Source: an uncultured Clostridium sp.
Lineage (GTDB): Bacteria; Bacillota; Clostridia; TANB77; CAG-508
Direction of reading: 5' to 3'
Assembly: GCA_902496295.1 (NCBI GenBank)
Contig: CABVAF010000004.1
Location: 1-64,000 of the forward strand
DNA: 64,000 nucleotides
Shown here: in pieces, positions 33,547 to 42,834 of the stretch
Layout of the letters: each line of letters starts with the position of its first letter
Numbering within the stretch: the first letter of the stretch is position 1
Position numbers and translations under genes: made by a program
The notes under the pieces: generated by a model
What the model saw: only the letters and a program-made list of their open reading frames with translations
The model's database searches: none
Told to the model about the DNA's origin: nothing

Positions 33547-34755
33547 CTAATTTTTTTTAGTTTTAATTTTAAAATAAGTAAATAATATTCCATAAGTAAT
33601 CATAGCTAATATAAATGTTATTTTTATAATATTAGAACTTTCAGATAATACTGTATAAGAAATTATTGGTAAAATTATTGTTATAATTCCTTCAATAAAC
33701 CTTTCAAAAGTAACATATGAAGTTTGCATTTTATCTTTTGAATTTTCGTAAATTGCAATATGATCATACATTTCGTATGAAGAATTTCCTATACCTAATA
33801 GAATATAGATTATAGGTAATAAATATATTAAATAATAATTACTGAAAGATAGTATGCCAAATGCGATAATAAATATTATACACATAGGTAATATTACGTT
33901 GTCCCATTTTCTATCTTTGGATTTATTTCCCCAAAATTTGCTAGATAAAGCATCTGATAAATTAAGTAATATATTTAATGAACTGTAGTATATATAATTA
34001 ATATTTAAATATCTTAATAAAAATACATTTAAATACATGGTTCCAATTCCATAGGCAAATCTATTTAGTCCACAAGTTATAAGTATATTTCTAAAGTTTT
34101 TATCTTTTGCTGGTATTTTAATATTTTCTATAACATTTACTTTTTGTTCAACAATATCTGGTTTATATGTTTTAATTCTAATAGCAATGTCAATAAAAGC
34201 AATAATAAATATTATAATAAATAATGAAATAAATCCATATAATTCATATCCACATGCAGTAAACTTATCAAGTATTACTCCCATAATTAAACTAAAAGCT
34301 AATACAATTGTATTCTTAAAAAAATTTCTAGTTGCAGCGAAATTGGTTCTATCCTCTTTTTTTATTAAGCTCATTCTCCAATTAACAAATGTTATATAAC
34401 CTATTTCACCAGTTATAGCATATATTGAAGCAAATGTAAAAAATAGTAAAGTTCTAATATTTATATCTTGTGATATAAATGGTATAAAAGCAAAACATAC
34501 AGAAGAGATTCTATATATAGAATAATTTCCTAAAACTATTTTTTTAGATTGACCTATTCTTGAGAATAATGGTGCTGCTAGAACTTGCATTATATTTGTC
34601 ATTGTATCAAGTAAAGCATATATTCCAATTGCAAAATCAGATAATCCAAGATATATTGCAAATGCAGAAATAAATGATGTGCTTGCTATTTTATTATTTG
34701 CTGTATCTAAAACTGAAGAAGTTAAATATTTTCTATATTCTTTTTTGTAGTCCAT
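33547..34755 (-). CDS. Major facilitator superfamily transporter
   Basis: A 402-residue integral membrane protein with about 12 TM segments. The MFS-like elements are the paired halves and the loop SRIGQSKKIVLGNYSIYR between TM2 and TM3. No ABC or solute-binding partner is nearby, so it is a secondary carrier; the substrate cannot be told. It is followed upstream on the same strand by a second MFS gene (34825-36018) with a 70-base gap, so the two probably form an operon. They are clearly different in sequence, so not a recent duplication. Confidence 0.8.
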   Translation of the reverse strand: MDYKKEYRKYLTSSVLDTANNKIASTSFISAFAIYLGLSDFAIGIYALLDTMTNIMQVLAAPLFSRIGQSKKIVLGNYSIYRISSVCFAFIPFISQDINIRTLLFFTFASIYAITGEIGYITFVNWRMSLIKKEDRTNFAATRNFFKNTIVLAFSLIMGVILDKFTACGYELYGFISLFIIIFIIAFIDIAIRIKTYKPDIVEQKVNVIENIKIPAKDKNFRNILITCGLNRFAYGIGTMYLNVFLLRYLNINYIYYSSLNILLNLSDALSSKFWGNKSKDRKWDNVILPMCIIFIIAFGILSFSNYYLIYLLPIIYILLGIGNSSYEMYDHIAIYENSKDKMQTSYVTFERFIEGIITIILPIISYTVLSESSNIIKITFILAMITYGILFTYFKIKTKKN

Positions 34756-34824
34756 ATATTTCTCCTATTTAGTATTTTTAATAGTATTTTGTATGTGAAT
34801 CGCTCCATTTGAAAACAACTTACT

Positions 34825-36018
34825 CTAATCCTTTTCTGTTTTATAAATTAAATAACAATATATTGGAGCAAATGCTGTAACTATTGCCAATAATATTTTA
34901 AAGAAAATTAAATTAGATGTGAAAGATACTATTAACATTAATAGATAACCAATTATTCTTCCACTTCCTATTGATATAGAAGTATAACCTATATATTCTT
35001 CTTTATAATTTTCTATTTTACATTCTTTTACTAAATTTCCTTTTCGTGTATTATATACTACATCGAATATACAAAATGTTATTATATAACAAAAGTTATA
35101 AATAATTAATGTCGTTTTATTAATATCAATTAATAATCCTAATACACCTAATATAATTATAGCAGAGCAAAGTATTAAAATTAATTTTGATGTTTTATTA
35201 TTATAGAATTTATTATACAACATTAAAGATATAATTGAACATATTGCAAATATTGTAGTTAAAAAACCCAAACTAAAAGAAGTTTTAAAAGTCATCATTG
35301 TTATAATTATAATTAAAGTACTAATTGAACTTTCTACAATACCATATGCTATACCCGCTAAATTATACTTTTGGATTTTAGTTAATTTATTATTTCTAAT
35401 ATTTTGCATAAAGTTTTTATAATTATATTTTTCTTGTTTTAAATTATTTATATCAACTCTAATTAACAATGTTAATATTATTTGAACAAGTGATAATATA
35501 AATACATATAGTGCAATTTTCGTAAATGAATATAATTCTATTGATGTCCCTAATATTATTGGAGCAATAATATTTATTATCTTTCCTGAAATCTTTTTTA
35601 TAGACATATAATTTTTTCTATTTTTATTTGTTGTTACATCTATATAAATTAACTCATGTGCACCCCAATATAACACCTCCGATATTGCATACATTATAGC
35701 AATAAAAATAAAATTAGATGCTATTTTTTCTGATAATACTACTATAAATAAAATAAACAATGCTCTTGTTATTATTCCTAAAGACAATATTTTTGTGCTT
35801 TTATGGGGAAATTTTTTCATAAATTTACCCATAAATAAAATCCCAACACTTAACAATGAATATATTATTATGTAATATATAGAAATTGTAGTTATATTTT
35901 CATTAGTAACTTTTAAGAAATATGCAACTAAGAATGTTTCTATAAAAACTGCTGTTAATGTATAAATTAAATCACTTACCATTAATAATTTAGCGTTTTT
36001 TCCTATTTTCTTTTCCAT
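34825..36018 (-). CDS. Major facilitator superfamily transporter
   Basis: A 397-residue protein with about 12 hydrophobic segments. The MFS hallmark is the basic loop GKFMKKFPHKSTKILSLG after TM2 and a repeated half structure. It resembles putative efflux carriers, but the substrate is unknown. SD AAAGGAAAG lies upstream of the ATG. Its start is about 190 bases from that of the divergent gene 36209-36919. It is probably cotranscribed with the downstream MFS gene. Confidence 0.8.
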   Translation of the reverse strand: MEKKIGKNAKLLMVSDLIYTLTAVFIETFLVAYFLKVTNENITTISIYYIIIYSLLSVGILFMGKFMKKFPHKSTKILSLGIITRALFILFIVVLSEKIASNFIFIAIMYAISEVLYWGAHELIYIDVTTNKNRKNYMSIKKISGKIINIIAPIILGTSIELYSFTKIALYVFILSLVQIILTLLIRVDINNLKQEKYNYKNFMQNIRNNKLTKIQKYNLAGIAYGIVESSISTLIIIITMMTFKTSFSLGFLTTIFAICSIISLMLYNKFYNNKTSKLILILCSAIIILGVLGLLIDINKTTLIIYNFCYIITFCIFDVVYNTRKGNLVKECKIENYKEEYIGYTSISIGSGRIIGYLLMLIVSFTSNLIFFKILLAIVTAFAPIYCYLIYKTEKD

Positions 36019-36177
36019 AAATAACTTTCCTTTAGCTTTTAATTTAGCTTTTAAAATTTAAAAATCTTTTTATTACAAGTTTGTTATTAAATTATACAAT
36101 AAATAATTGAAATTCACCATATTAACATTGAAAAATAAAGATTAATATCTAATATTTCTAGAAAGAAAATGAAAATA

Positions 36178-36186
36178 TGGTATAAT
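36178..36186 (+). promoter_or_regulatory. Extended -10 promoter
   Basis: TGGTATAAT at 36178-36186 lies only about 22 bases before the GTG start of the next gene, implying a very short leader that just holds the SD GAGGAAG. No good -35 is visible. Confidence 0.5.
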
Positions 36187-36208
36187 TAATATAGAGGAAG
36201 TGATATTA

Positions 36209-36919
36209 GTGGATAAAATTCAAATAAAAAATATCTTAATATCAATGAGAAATGAACAAAATGAAGGAATTGTAAATAATCTATTAGGTAGAGTAGATAT
36301 AATGGATGAATCTTCTTTTCAAAGTGTAATTAAGCAAGTAGGAGAAACAGAAGAAGCAATACGAAAGTTCCTCCAAAAGAAAATTGAAGAAAGAAACAAT
36401 TCTAATTTACAAGAACATAAACCAATTAATCAAATGTTTTCTTATGGAATATCTGGTAATTGTATTCATCTTCATTTACCAACAGATTTGCACCAAATGT
36501 TAGCTACTAAAGGAATTTCTGGAACAATAGATACTGTTAATTTGTATTTATTGGATGCAATAGAAAAAATAAGATCTATGAAAGATGACGGATATTATAG
36601 ATTTCAAGGGAAAGATAGTATATATATGATTTCTCCTATATTATTAGGACGAGAATTGAAGTTTTTAAAAGAATTAGATTTTGAAACTAGAGCTTATAGA
36701 AAAAAAGAATTAAATGATGAAAGTTTTGTGAAAGAAACGCCAGAAGCAATGTTAGCTATACATATATTTGGAAAGAACAAAAATATTGGAACTGCTAAAA
36801 TATGTTTTAAAACTATACAATCAGAGGAATGGCAAGAAAAAAGAAAATCAAAAGTAAAAGAATTTGCTAGTAGAGGAATTAGTTTAAACGACAGTAAAAA
36901 TATAGATGAAGAAAAATAA
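36209..36919 (+). CDS. Protein of unknown function (236 aa)
   Basis: I do not recognise a family. The product is soluble, mixed alpha/beta, with no signal peptide or TM. The central segment (YGISGNCIHLHLPTDLHQML) has several histidines, followed by YLLDAIEKIRSMKDDGYYRF and later MISPILLGRELKFLKELDFET. The start is GTG 36209, eight bases after GAGGAAG; an in-frame GTG at 36200 overlaps that SD. The promoter at 36178 and isolated position suggest a monocistronic unit. Confidence 0.7.
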   Translation: MDKIQIKNILISMRNEQNEGIVNNLLGRVDIMDESSFQSVIKQVGETEEAIRKFLQKKIEERNNSNLQEHKPINQMFSYGISGNCIHLHLPTDLHQMLATKGISGTIDTVNLYLLDAIEKIRSMKDDGYYRFQGKDSIYMISPILLGRELKFLKELDFETRAYRKKELNDESFVKETPEAMLAIHIFGKNKNIGTAKICFKTIQSEEWQEKRKSKVKEFASRGISLNDSKNIDEEK

Positions 36920-36964
36920 ATTTATAAAAGTTTGTAGGTTGTTTTTTACTATATAGGTAAAGGT

Positions 36965-36993
36965 TTGCAAAGATAATGAAAAAATGGTATAAT
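36965..36993 (+). promoter_or_regulatory. SigA promoter
   Basis: TTGCAA (36965-36970), a 17-base spacer, and TATAAT (36988-36993) in extended form (TGGTATAAT). It serves the gene at 37052. Confidence 0.8.
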
Positions 36994-37051
36994 TATGTTA
37001 ATTCTCTTTAATTTTGGGGATAAAAAATTGTAAGAAAAGGGAGTAATAATA

Positions 37052-37804
37052 ATGATTTTTATACCAGAAAGCATCGAGAGAACCTTGAAGCGGATAGAAA
37101 AAGCTTATCAGGAAGATTTAGAGAAAGGTAGGTCTTATTATCATTCCATTTCTAAGAATGGGAAGGTGTATAGAGGGACAGATACTGTAAGAATTCAGCT
37201 GGAATCTTTTGAGGAGTTTAAGGCAAGCTTGGAAAACGGAACAAGCGAACTCCTTAAGTGTGAAGACGGCAAAGAAGATGAGGCTAAAATTCGTCTGATG
37301 CATGCAATTGGTGAATTCTATGATCCATTAAGTGTAAAAAGCATTAAGATGATAAGGAAAGACGTCTATGTTCAAAGAGGGCTAAGAGCGCGGATTAAAA
37401 AATTTGCTGCTAAAAGCCAAAAGCATGAAGAAGCTTCCAGTCTGTTGGAGTTCATCAGAGATGCCCATTGGTCAAGCTGGGGGCAAGGAGATGCGGAGTA
37501 CGACATAAGGGATTTCAGGTTGGTAAAATCTGAAGAGGAATTTGAAGAAATTTTGCATCTTGAAGGTGCAGAAGAGCTTACGAGAAGTAAAGACCTTGTT
37601 GTTGAGTTCGCAAGCATTCGTGTAGCTTTGGTTACATTGGAAGAGACAGACATCTACAAAAGAAAGGGGATTTTTGAGGACTATAATAGGTTTTTAGATG
37701 AGCACCTTGGTAGTAACAATTTCGATGATGCGATGAAAGCATTCAATCTATGGCATGATGTGAGAGAAACAGCAATTTACTATGTATACGTTCCGGAAGA
37801 ATAA
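37052..37804 (+). CDS. Protein of unknown function (250 aa), G/C-richer than its neighbours
   Basis: I do not recognise a family. The protein is soluble, charged and mostly helical (EEFEEILHLEGAEELTRSKD, NNFDDAMKAFNLWHDVRE). No signal, TM or known motif is visible. It has its own consensus promoter, SD AAGGGAG and a strong terminator, so it is a complete transcription unit. Codons such as AAG, CTT, GCG, GTC and CGG are more common here than in the flanking genes, as also in 28067-28288. Confidence 0.75.
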   Translation: MIFIPESIERTLKRIEKAYQEDLEKGRSYYHSISKNGKVYRGTDTVRIQLESFEEFKASLENGTSELLKCEDGKEDEAKIRLMHAIGEFYDPLSVKSIKMIRKDVYVQRGLRARIKKFAAKSQKHEEASSLLEFIRDAHWSSWGQGDAEYDIRDFRLVKSEEEFEEILHLEGAEELTRSKDLVVEFASIRVALVTLEETDIYKRKGIFEDYNRFLDEHLGSNNFDDAMKAFNLWHDVRETAIYYVYVPEE

Positions 37805-37815
37805 TGTTTTATCCC

Positions 37816-37847
37816 AAAGGAGACGCTGCAACTGTAGCGTCTCCTTT
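37816..37847 (+). terminator. Terminator
   Basis: AAAGGAGACGCT (37816-37827) pairs perfectly with AGCGTCTCCTTT (37836-37847). Confidence 0.85.
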
Positions 37848-37878
37848 ATCTGTTAAGTATATATTTTTTATTAATACA

Positions 37879-38286
37879 TTATTGTATTAGGTTATTTTTT
37901 AAACAATAGGGGATTACCTCATTTTTTAAAGTATTAGATAATATTGCATCAGTATGAGAGGTATCGTACCATAAAAAGTTTTCTATTTCATCAGAAGTGG
38001 TTAAATCTCCTTGTAGAACGTCATTATATTTGAATACATAAAAATGTATTTTTTTAGATGGGTCACTAGTTGCAATTTCATCAAAGTCCATAACTAAATT
38101 AAACTTGCTTTCATCAAATATTGCACTACTTCCAAGTTCTTCGTGGCATTCACGAATTGCTGCTTGGATAGGAGTTTCTCCAGGTTCAACTTTTCCTCCA
38201 ATCATTTGGTATGTGGCTCTTTTTCTTGGTTTATCTATTAATAGTTTGTTATCTTTAAAAAACATAGTTCCAACAACTTCTAACAT
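37879..38286 (-). CDS. Nudix hydrolase
   Basis: A 135-residue pyrophosphohydrolase. The Nudix box is complete at residues 31-53, from GKVEPGE to RECHEELGS, with the glutamates that bind magnesium. The core after it resembles 8-oxo-dGTPase/MutT-like small members (FNLVMDFDE, IHFYVFKYND). The true substrate is unknown. It starts ATG 38286 and is the most downstream of three minus-strand genes, with about 120 bases between it and the PPC gene. Confidence 0.9.
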   Translation of the reverse strand: MLEVVGTMFFKDNKLLIDKPRKRATYQMIGGKVEPGETPIQAAIRECHEELGSSAIFDESKFNLVMDFDEIATSDPSKKIHFYVFKYNDVLQGDLTTSDEIENFLWYDTSHTDAILSNTLKNEVIPYCLKNNLIQ

Positions 38287-38408
38287 ATTTTTAATTCCTT
38301 TCGACTTTATATTTGAAATAAATTATTTTAAATTAAATTTGTTAACCAATTAATTATTTATCTAAAAATTTAAAAAAGTTTCTTTTATAAAAAGCGCAAG
38401 TCATAAAT

Positions 38409-38828
38409 TTAAAACTTAAATAAATTTAGTCCAATGTCCTCATCAAAATATCTATCAACTTTTCCATCGATAATATTAATTACCATTTCACAAGTTGCAC
38501 TAACAATAGCTTTATTTAAATGACCACCAAATACTTCGCCTTTATCATTTCCTGCACTCATATGTATATGTGTATAAAATTCGTTATTCATTGTATTAAT
38601 AGTACCTGTTAAAGAAACTATTTCAAAATTACCTTTAAAAGTATTTGAATAATATTTCTTTTCGTCAGTCTTAAAAACTCCAACAGTGAAGTCATTTGTG
38701 GCACCAAGTGCATTAATATTGGCAAGTTTAATATTTTCTTTTAAAGCAATTTCCTTTATTTTTTCCAAAATTTCTTCACCCTTATCAATTCTTGCTACAA
38801 TTGTGTTATTAAATTTTCTATATTCCAT
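38409..38828 (-). CDS. PPC-domain (DUF296) DNA-binding protein
   Basis: A 139-residue single-domain PPC protein. The family core is NINALGATNDFTVGVF, then LTGTINTMN and HIHMSAGNDKGEVFGGHL, whose histidines form the metal/trimer site. The related plant AHL proteins bind AT-rich DNA; bacterial members are trimeric with poorly known roles. It lies about 50 bases downstream of the PTPS-related membrane protein gene on the same strand. Confidence 0.88.
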   Translation of the reverse strand: MEYRKFNNTIVARIDKGEEILEKIKEIALKENIKLANINALGATNDFTVGVFKTDEKKYYSNTFKGNFEIVSLTGTINTMNNEFYTHIHMSAGNDKGEVFGGHLNKAIVSATCEMVINIIDGKVDRYFDEDIGLNLFKF

Positions 38829-38875
38829 TTTTCCATTGTATGATATATTAAAAAATAATCATACTTCTCCTTTCT

Positions 38876-40642
38876 TTATTTTTCTGTATTTTCTAAAGCA
38901 TTTTCCTTATTTTCTAATAATTTATGCTTTCCTTTAAAATGTACAACTATTAAATAAATTATATAACCAACTATTGTTACAAGTGAAATTACCATACAAA
39001 TTTTATGAAGTGTTGTTGCATGATATTCTACATTAATATGTCCATTCATTTCTTCATCTAAATTTACTTGTATAAATCCATTATTTGATTCTGTTACTTC
39101 TAAAGTTTTTGTAGTGCTATTTGAAGAATCAAGAGGGGTATATGTTACCACATATCCTTTGTAATATAAATATGGTAGTTCTACAACGGTATTTTCTTTA
39201 ACATTAGAAATGTCAAAATCTAATACTCCATTTACTTTATTTTCGTTTGAAATAGTGGCTTCTCCATAAGTTATAATAGATTTATTTTCTCTATTCATTG
39301 TGTAATCAAAATTATCTATGGCTTTTTGTGGCCAATATTCTAAATAAGAAGAATATCTACTAACTTGCCAATTATAGTCTATAACTTCAGGTTCTTCAAA
39401 GTATGCATTGTCCTTTACTTGGTAGTCTAAGTTAGATATAAAGTGTAGTGCATAAAATCCAGAAAATACAATAACTGCTATAGTAACTATTGTTTGCCCA
39501 ATTATTTTGCTTTTTTCTTGCCATTCGTTCATTAAAATATCAATTAAAAGTTTAAAGTTTATTCCAGCAACAATAGAGAAGAAGAATATTATAAATCCAA
39601 CCATTCTCCATGGGAATTGTATCATTTGTAATGGGTCTGGCATGAAATACCAAGGGGTAATAAATGTTGCCATAACACAAGATACAATTCCTCCAATAAG
39701 CATAAATTTATAAGTAGGTATTTCTTTTGTTTTTTTGTATACAAAAGGTGTAATTACTAATCCAAGTAGTAATAATACTCCAATATTAAAGAAACGACCT
39801 TCTTGGCTAATTCCATTAAAGTAAGAGAAAACTAACTCTATAGGGTTTAATGCACTACCTTGTACAGATTCATTAGTATACATTTTTCTAGAAACTTCAT
39901 ATTTAGTTCCAGCCATTTGTTCCATAAGTGGACCATAGAAAAATAGTACAGCTAAAATTATTATTAAAGTAGAAACTATAAAACTTTTTAGTATTTTTTT
40001 GTCTTTTAATTTCTTGATGTTAACAAGTACATAGAATAGTCCTATTAGGAATGTATACATTGTACTTATATTGTGAGATAAGACCAGTCCAATTGTACCA
40101 AATACATATATGTATGACTTTTCAGTTTTACCACTAAATAACAAGTATACCCCTCGCAAAACAATAGGTGTAAATATAAAACCAGCAATTTCTCCAACTG
40201 CAAGTCTTGTATATGCATTAAGCATACGGTATGGTGCACACATATAAAATATTGCAGAAAGCATTGCAGCAAATTTATTGTTAGAAATTGTCCTTACCAA
40301 CTGATACATTGCTATTCCAGAAAGCACAAAAGTAAGGAATATAAATATTTTCATAGCTGTTACAACATTATTTGTTAAAAACGCAAAAACTACATTAATT
40401 ACAGTTGAAACAGGTGGATAAAATAAATTCCAAGGAAATCCAAATCCTAAAGAAAAACGTTGTACTATAAAAGGACTTTCTCCATTTTCTATTTGCTCAA
40501 TTGTTCCAATAGTTCTGGAGATATGAAATTCTCCATCATCTCCTGTGTGTATACCTTCCTGAAATAGAGGAATACACATAATTAAAGCTACTCCAATTAT
40601 TATTAAATAGTAAACTATGTTTTTTGATAATATTTTTTTCAT
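38876..40642 (-). CDS. PTPS-related integral membrane protein (GT-C-like)
   Basis: A 588-residue membrane protein with about 11 TM segments and a C-terminal extracellular beta domain closed by a last TM (about 555-575). The segment HTGDDGEFHISRTIGTIEQI after TM1 has the acidic pair expected of GT-C glycosyltransferase-like catalytic loops. The pattern PWNLFYPPVSTVIN and APYRMLNAYTRLAVGE matches the 6-pyruvoyl-tetrahydropterin-synthase-related membrane family, whose name is historical and does not imply pterin synthesis. It may transfer sugars to surface polymers; this is inference. Confidence 0.75.
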   Translation of the reverse strand: MKKILSKNIVYYLIIIGVALIMCIPLFQEGIHTGDDGEFHISRTIGTIEQIENGESPFIVQRFSLGFGFPWNLFYPPVSTVINVVFAFLTNNVVTAMKIFIFLTFVLSGIAMYQLVRTISNNKFAAMLSAIFYMCAPYRMLNAYTRLAVGEIAGFIFTPIVLRGVYLLFSGKTEKSYIYVFGTIGLVLSHNISTMYTFLIGLFYVLVNIKKLKDKKILKSFIVSTLIIILAVLFFYGPLMEQMAGTKYEVSRKMYTNESVQGSALNPIELVFSYFNGISQEGRFFNIGVLLLLGLVITPFVYKKTKEIPTYKFMLIGGIVSCVMATFITPWYFMPDPLQMIQFPWRMVGFIIFFFSIVAGINFKLLIDILMNEWQEKSKIIGQTIVTIAVIVFSGFYALHFISNLDYQVKDNAYFEEPEVIDYNWQVSRYSSYLEYWPQKAIDNFDYTMNRENKSIITYGEATISNENKVNGVLDFDISNVKENTVVELPYLYYKGYVVTYTPLDSSNSTTKTLEVTESNNGFIQVNLDEEMNGHINVEYHATTLHKICMVISLVTIVGYIIYLIVVHFKGKHKLLENKENALENTEK

Positions 40643-40811
40643 AATACTCTCCCTTTTGTAATGAATAAAGACATTACTATATTTATTTCAAAATGATTAT
40701 ACACTAAGAAAAATGATTATTCAATATTATAATTTTTTATTATGTGAGTAATATTAGCTAAAATTGTAAAAAATAAAAGTAGTGGAAACAAGCTTAATAG
40801 AAAAAAATAAA

Positions 40812-40879
40812 ATGCAACTAAAATGTAATGCAAAAGTAATATAAATGTAATATGAAAATGCAAGATAAAGTGATATAAT
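40812..40879 (+). promoter_or_regulatory. 11-bp-phased direct repeats and extended -10 promoter upstream of the second variable pilin-lectin gene
   Basis: Units starting at 40812 (ATGCAA), 40823 (ATGTAA), 40834 (AAGTAA) and 40845 (ATGTAA) are each 11 bases apart, with a fifth degenerate unit at 40856. The extended -10 TGATATAAT spans 40871-40879. Unit starts lie 40 and 29 bases before TATAAT, in phase with the 40 bases seen at 13453-13493. The remaining parts of this 397-base gap show only AT-rich sequence and the leader motif at 41000-41016. Confidence 0.55.
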
Positions 40880-41039
40880 TCATGCTATACGATACAAACA
40901 AAAGGAATAAGGCGTTCTACAATTTACTAATCATATAAAAAATGAGCAAAAAATTAACTACATTTATATAAAGAATGATTAATAAAGAAAAAAAGTGGAA
41001 ATAATAACAAAAGAATGGAATTTTGGGGAGGAAAAAGTA

Positions 41040-42486
41040 ATGGATAAAACAAAAGTAGAAAGCACAAGAAAAGCATTAAAAATGAGCAATAACAAGCGGA
41101 ATAACATTAATAGCGTTGGTTGTAACAATAGTAGTTTTGTTGATTTTAGCAGGAATAACAATAAGCTTAGTATTTAGTGAAAATGGAATAATAGCAAAAG
41201 CAAGAGAAGCAGCAGAAAAAACAAACCAAGCAGCAATAAATGAGCAAGAAGAAATGAATAAATTAGCAGATTATATGAGTAATATGGTAAATGGAATAGG
41301 TGGAGGAAGTACACCAGAGAAGCCTGGATTACCAAGTGATGGAAGTTATAGTGAATTAAAAGGAGTAAACACACCAAATTTAGGAGAAGGAATGACAGCA
41401 ATAAAGTGGAATGGAAGTGCGTGGGTAGAAACAACAGGAGACGATGAAGAATGGTATGATTATTCAGCAAAGAAGTGGGCAAATGCAAAAACAAGTGATG
41501 GAAGTATGTGGGTATGGATACCAAGATATGCATATAGTATAACAAGTGGATATCATAGTAGTACAACAGGAATAATAGAAGTAGAGTTCATGAAGGGAAC
41601 AAGTAAAGAAAGTGCAAGTGGAAGAAAAAGCTTTAATAATGCGAGTGGACAAGGAAATTGGAATATCCATCCAGCATTTACTTATGGAAGTACAGTAAGT
41701 GGAATATGGGTAGCAAAATTTGAGGCAAGTAGTGTGGAAGGAAATAGTAATAGCAGTAGTGGAGATAATGTAACAACAAAAACATTACAAGTAAAACCAG
41801 GAGTATCAAGTTGGAGATATATAACAATAAGTAATATGTATGATGTGTGCTTAAATTATAATACAACATTAAATAGCCATTTAATGAAAAATGATGAATG
41901 GGGAGCAGTAGCATATTTAAGTAAAAGTGAGTATGGAAAAGAAACAGAAGAAGTATGGATAAATAATAGTAGTAGTTTCATAACAGGTTCAGCAGGAAAT
42001 AGTGCAGTAGCAGGTACATATACAGGAACTACAAATGATTATACGAGTACACAAGGGGTAAAAGCAAGTACAACAGGAAATGTGTATGGAGTGTATGACA
42101 TGAGCGGAGGAGCATGGGAAAGAACAGCAGCATATGTAAATAATGGAAATAGTAGTTTAACGAGTTATGGAAACAGCTTAGTAAATGGAGATGCAAAAAC
42201 GAAGAATGTGTATACGATGGGAAGTGGAGATACGTGGCTAGCGAACTATAATGCAAATGCGAGTAAGTACGGAGATGCGGTATATGAAACATCGAGCGAT
42301 AGTGCTAGCCCATGGAACTTATCGTGGTACGCCGATTACTCTAACTTTCCTTACACGAGCATTCCTTTCTTCATTCGTGGGGGCGGTTACGGCAATACTA
42401 CGGGTACTGGCGTGTTCTGTTTCAACTATGCTAATGGTGCTGCTTACAACGATGGTTCGTTCCGTCCGGTCTTGGTCGCACTTTAA
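41040..42486 (+). CDS. Pilin-like lectin-fold surface protein with DGR-type variable C-terminus; leader out of frame
   Basis: The main frame runs from a prepilin-like GITLIALVVTIVVLLILAG (41098 on) through a coiled segment and Gly/Pro linker to the FGE-like domain (MTAIKWNGSAWVE, MWVWIPRYAYSITSGYH, VYGVYDMSGGAWERTAAYVNN) and SFRPVLVAL. In this frame a TGA at 41083 and no ATG, GTG or TTG precede the signal. The SD-linked ATG at 41040 (after GGGGAGG) reads MDKTKVESTRKALKMSNN in a different frame and joins SGITL only with a net +1 (or -2) change at AAGCGGA (41094-41100). The TTG at 41116 would delete half the hydrophobic signal. The last 54 codons form VR3. It is transcribed alone. Confidence 0.75.
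42322..42476 (+). other. Candidate DGR variable region (VR3)
   Basis: Gap-free homologue of VR1 (387-542), with identical bases for SWYADYS and SFRPVL and 24 differing codons between. Composition is visibly more G/C-rich than the preceding 1.2 kb of the same gene. Variable positions are interspersed with fixed Pro, Phe-Phe, Arg and Gly codons, so the framework is kept while side chains change. The block upstream (42290-42321) also differs in length from VR1 and VR2. Confidence 0.65.
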
Positions 42487-42493
42487 TGTGACC
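42474..42493 (+). other. Hairpin at 3' edge of VR3, loop over the stop codon
   Basis: GGTCGCA (42474-42480) pairs with TGTGACC (42487-42493), including one G-T pair, around CTTTAA, which contains the stop. The hairpin at 539-558 has the same loop, and the C-G pair here is replaced there by T-A, a compensatory change. Confidence 0.6.
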
Positions 42494-42690
42494 TTGCCAA
42501 ATATACCCCTAAATGGCACAGAAAGGTACTAAAAACTGCCAAAAAGACAATTAGGAGACTACGATTATTCTAAAACGTGACAAAATGGCTTAAAACGAAA
42601 AATAGAGCTTTGGTTCAATTTCTAAAAAAATAAAATGTGGAAAAGTAATTATATAAATAATTTATAAAAAAATATGTAGAAATATATAAC
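42494..42690. other. Non-coding stretch after VR3
   Basis: No supported ORF, RNA gene or repeat was found. The first 100 bases are less AT-rich than typical intergenic sequence here (GGCACAGAAAGGTAC and similar words). They do not resemble VR1-VR3, so they are not the missing template repeat. Confidence 0.4.
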
Positions 42691-42727
42691 GTGATATGAT
42701 ATGAAAAGATTATCATATCACTTTTTT
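42691..42727 (+). terminator. Terminator before ftsY
   Basis: GTGATATGATA (42691-42701) pairs with TATCATATCAC (42711-42721), followed by six T. Confidence 0.85.
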
Positions 42728-42834
42728 ATATGGAAAAAGTATAAAAATATAATTTTGATAGATTTACCAAAACTCTACACATTTGGAAAAAAATATGTTA
42801 TACTAAATAATGTATTAAATTAAGAAGGGAGAAC

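Noticed and set aside
42494..42690. Possible template repeat downstream of VR3
   Set aside because: The stretch shares no fixed tract with VR1-VR3 and lacks the expected adenine-rich codons.
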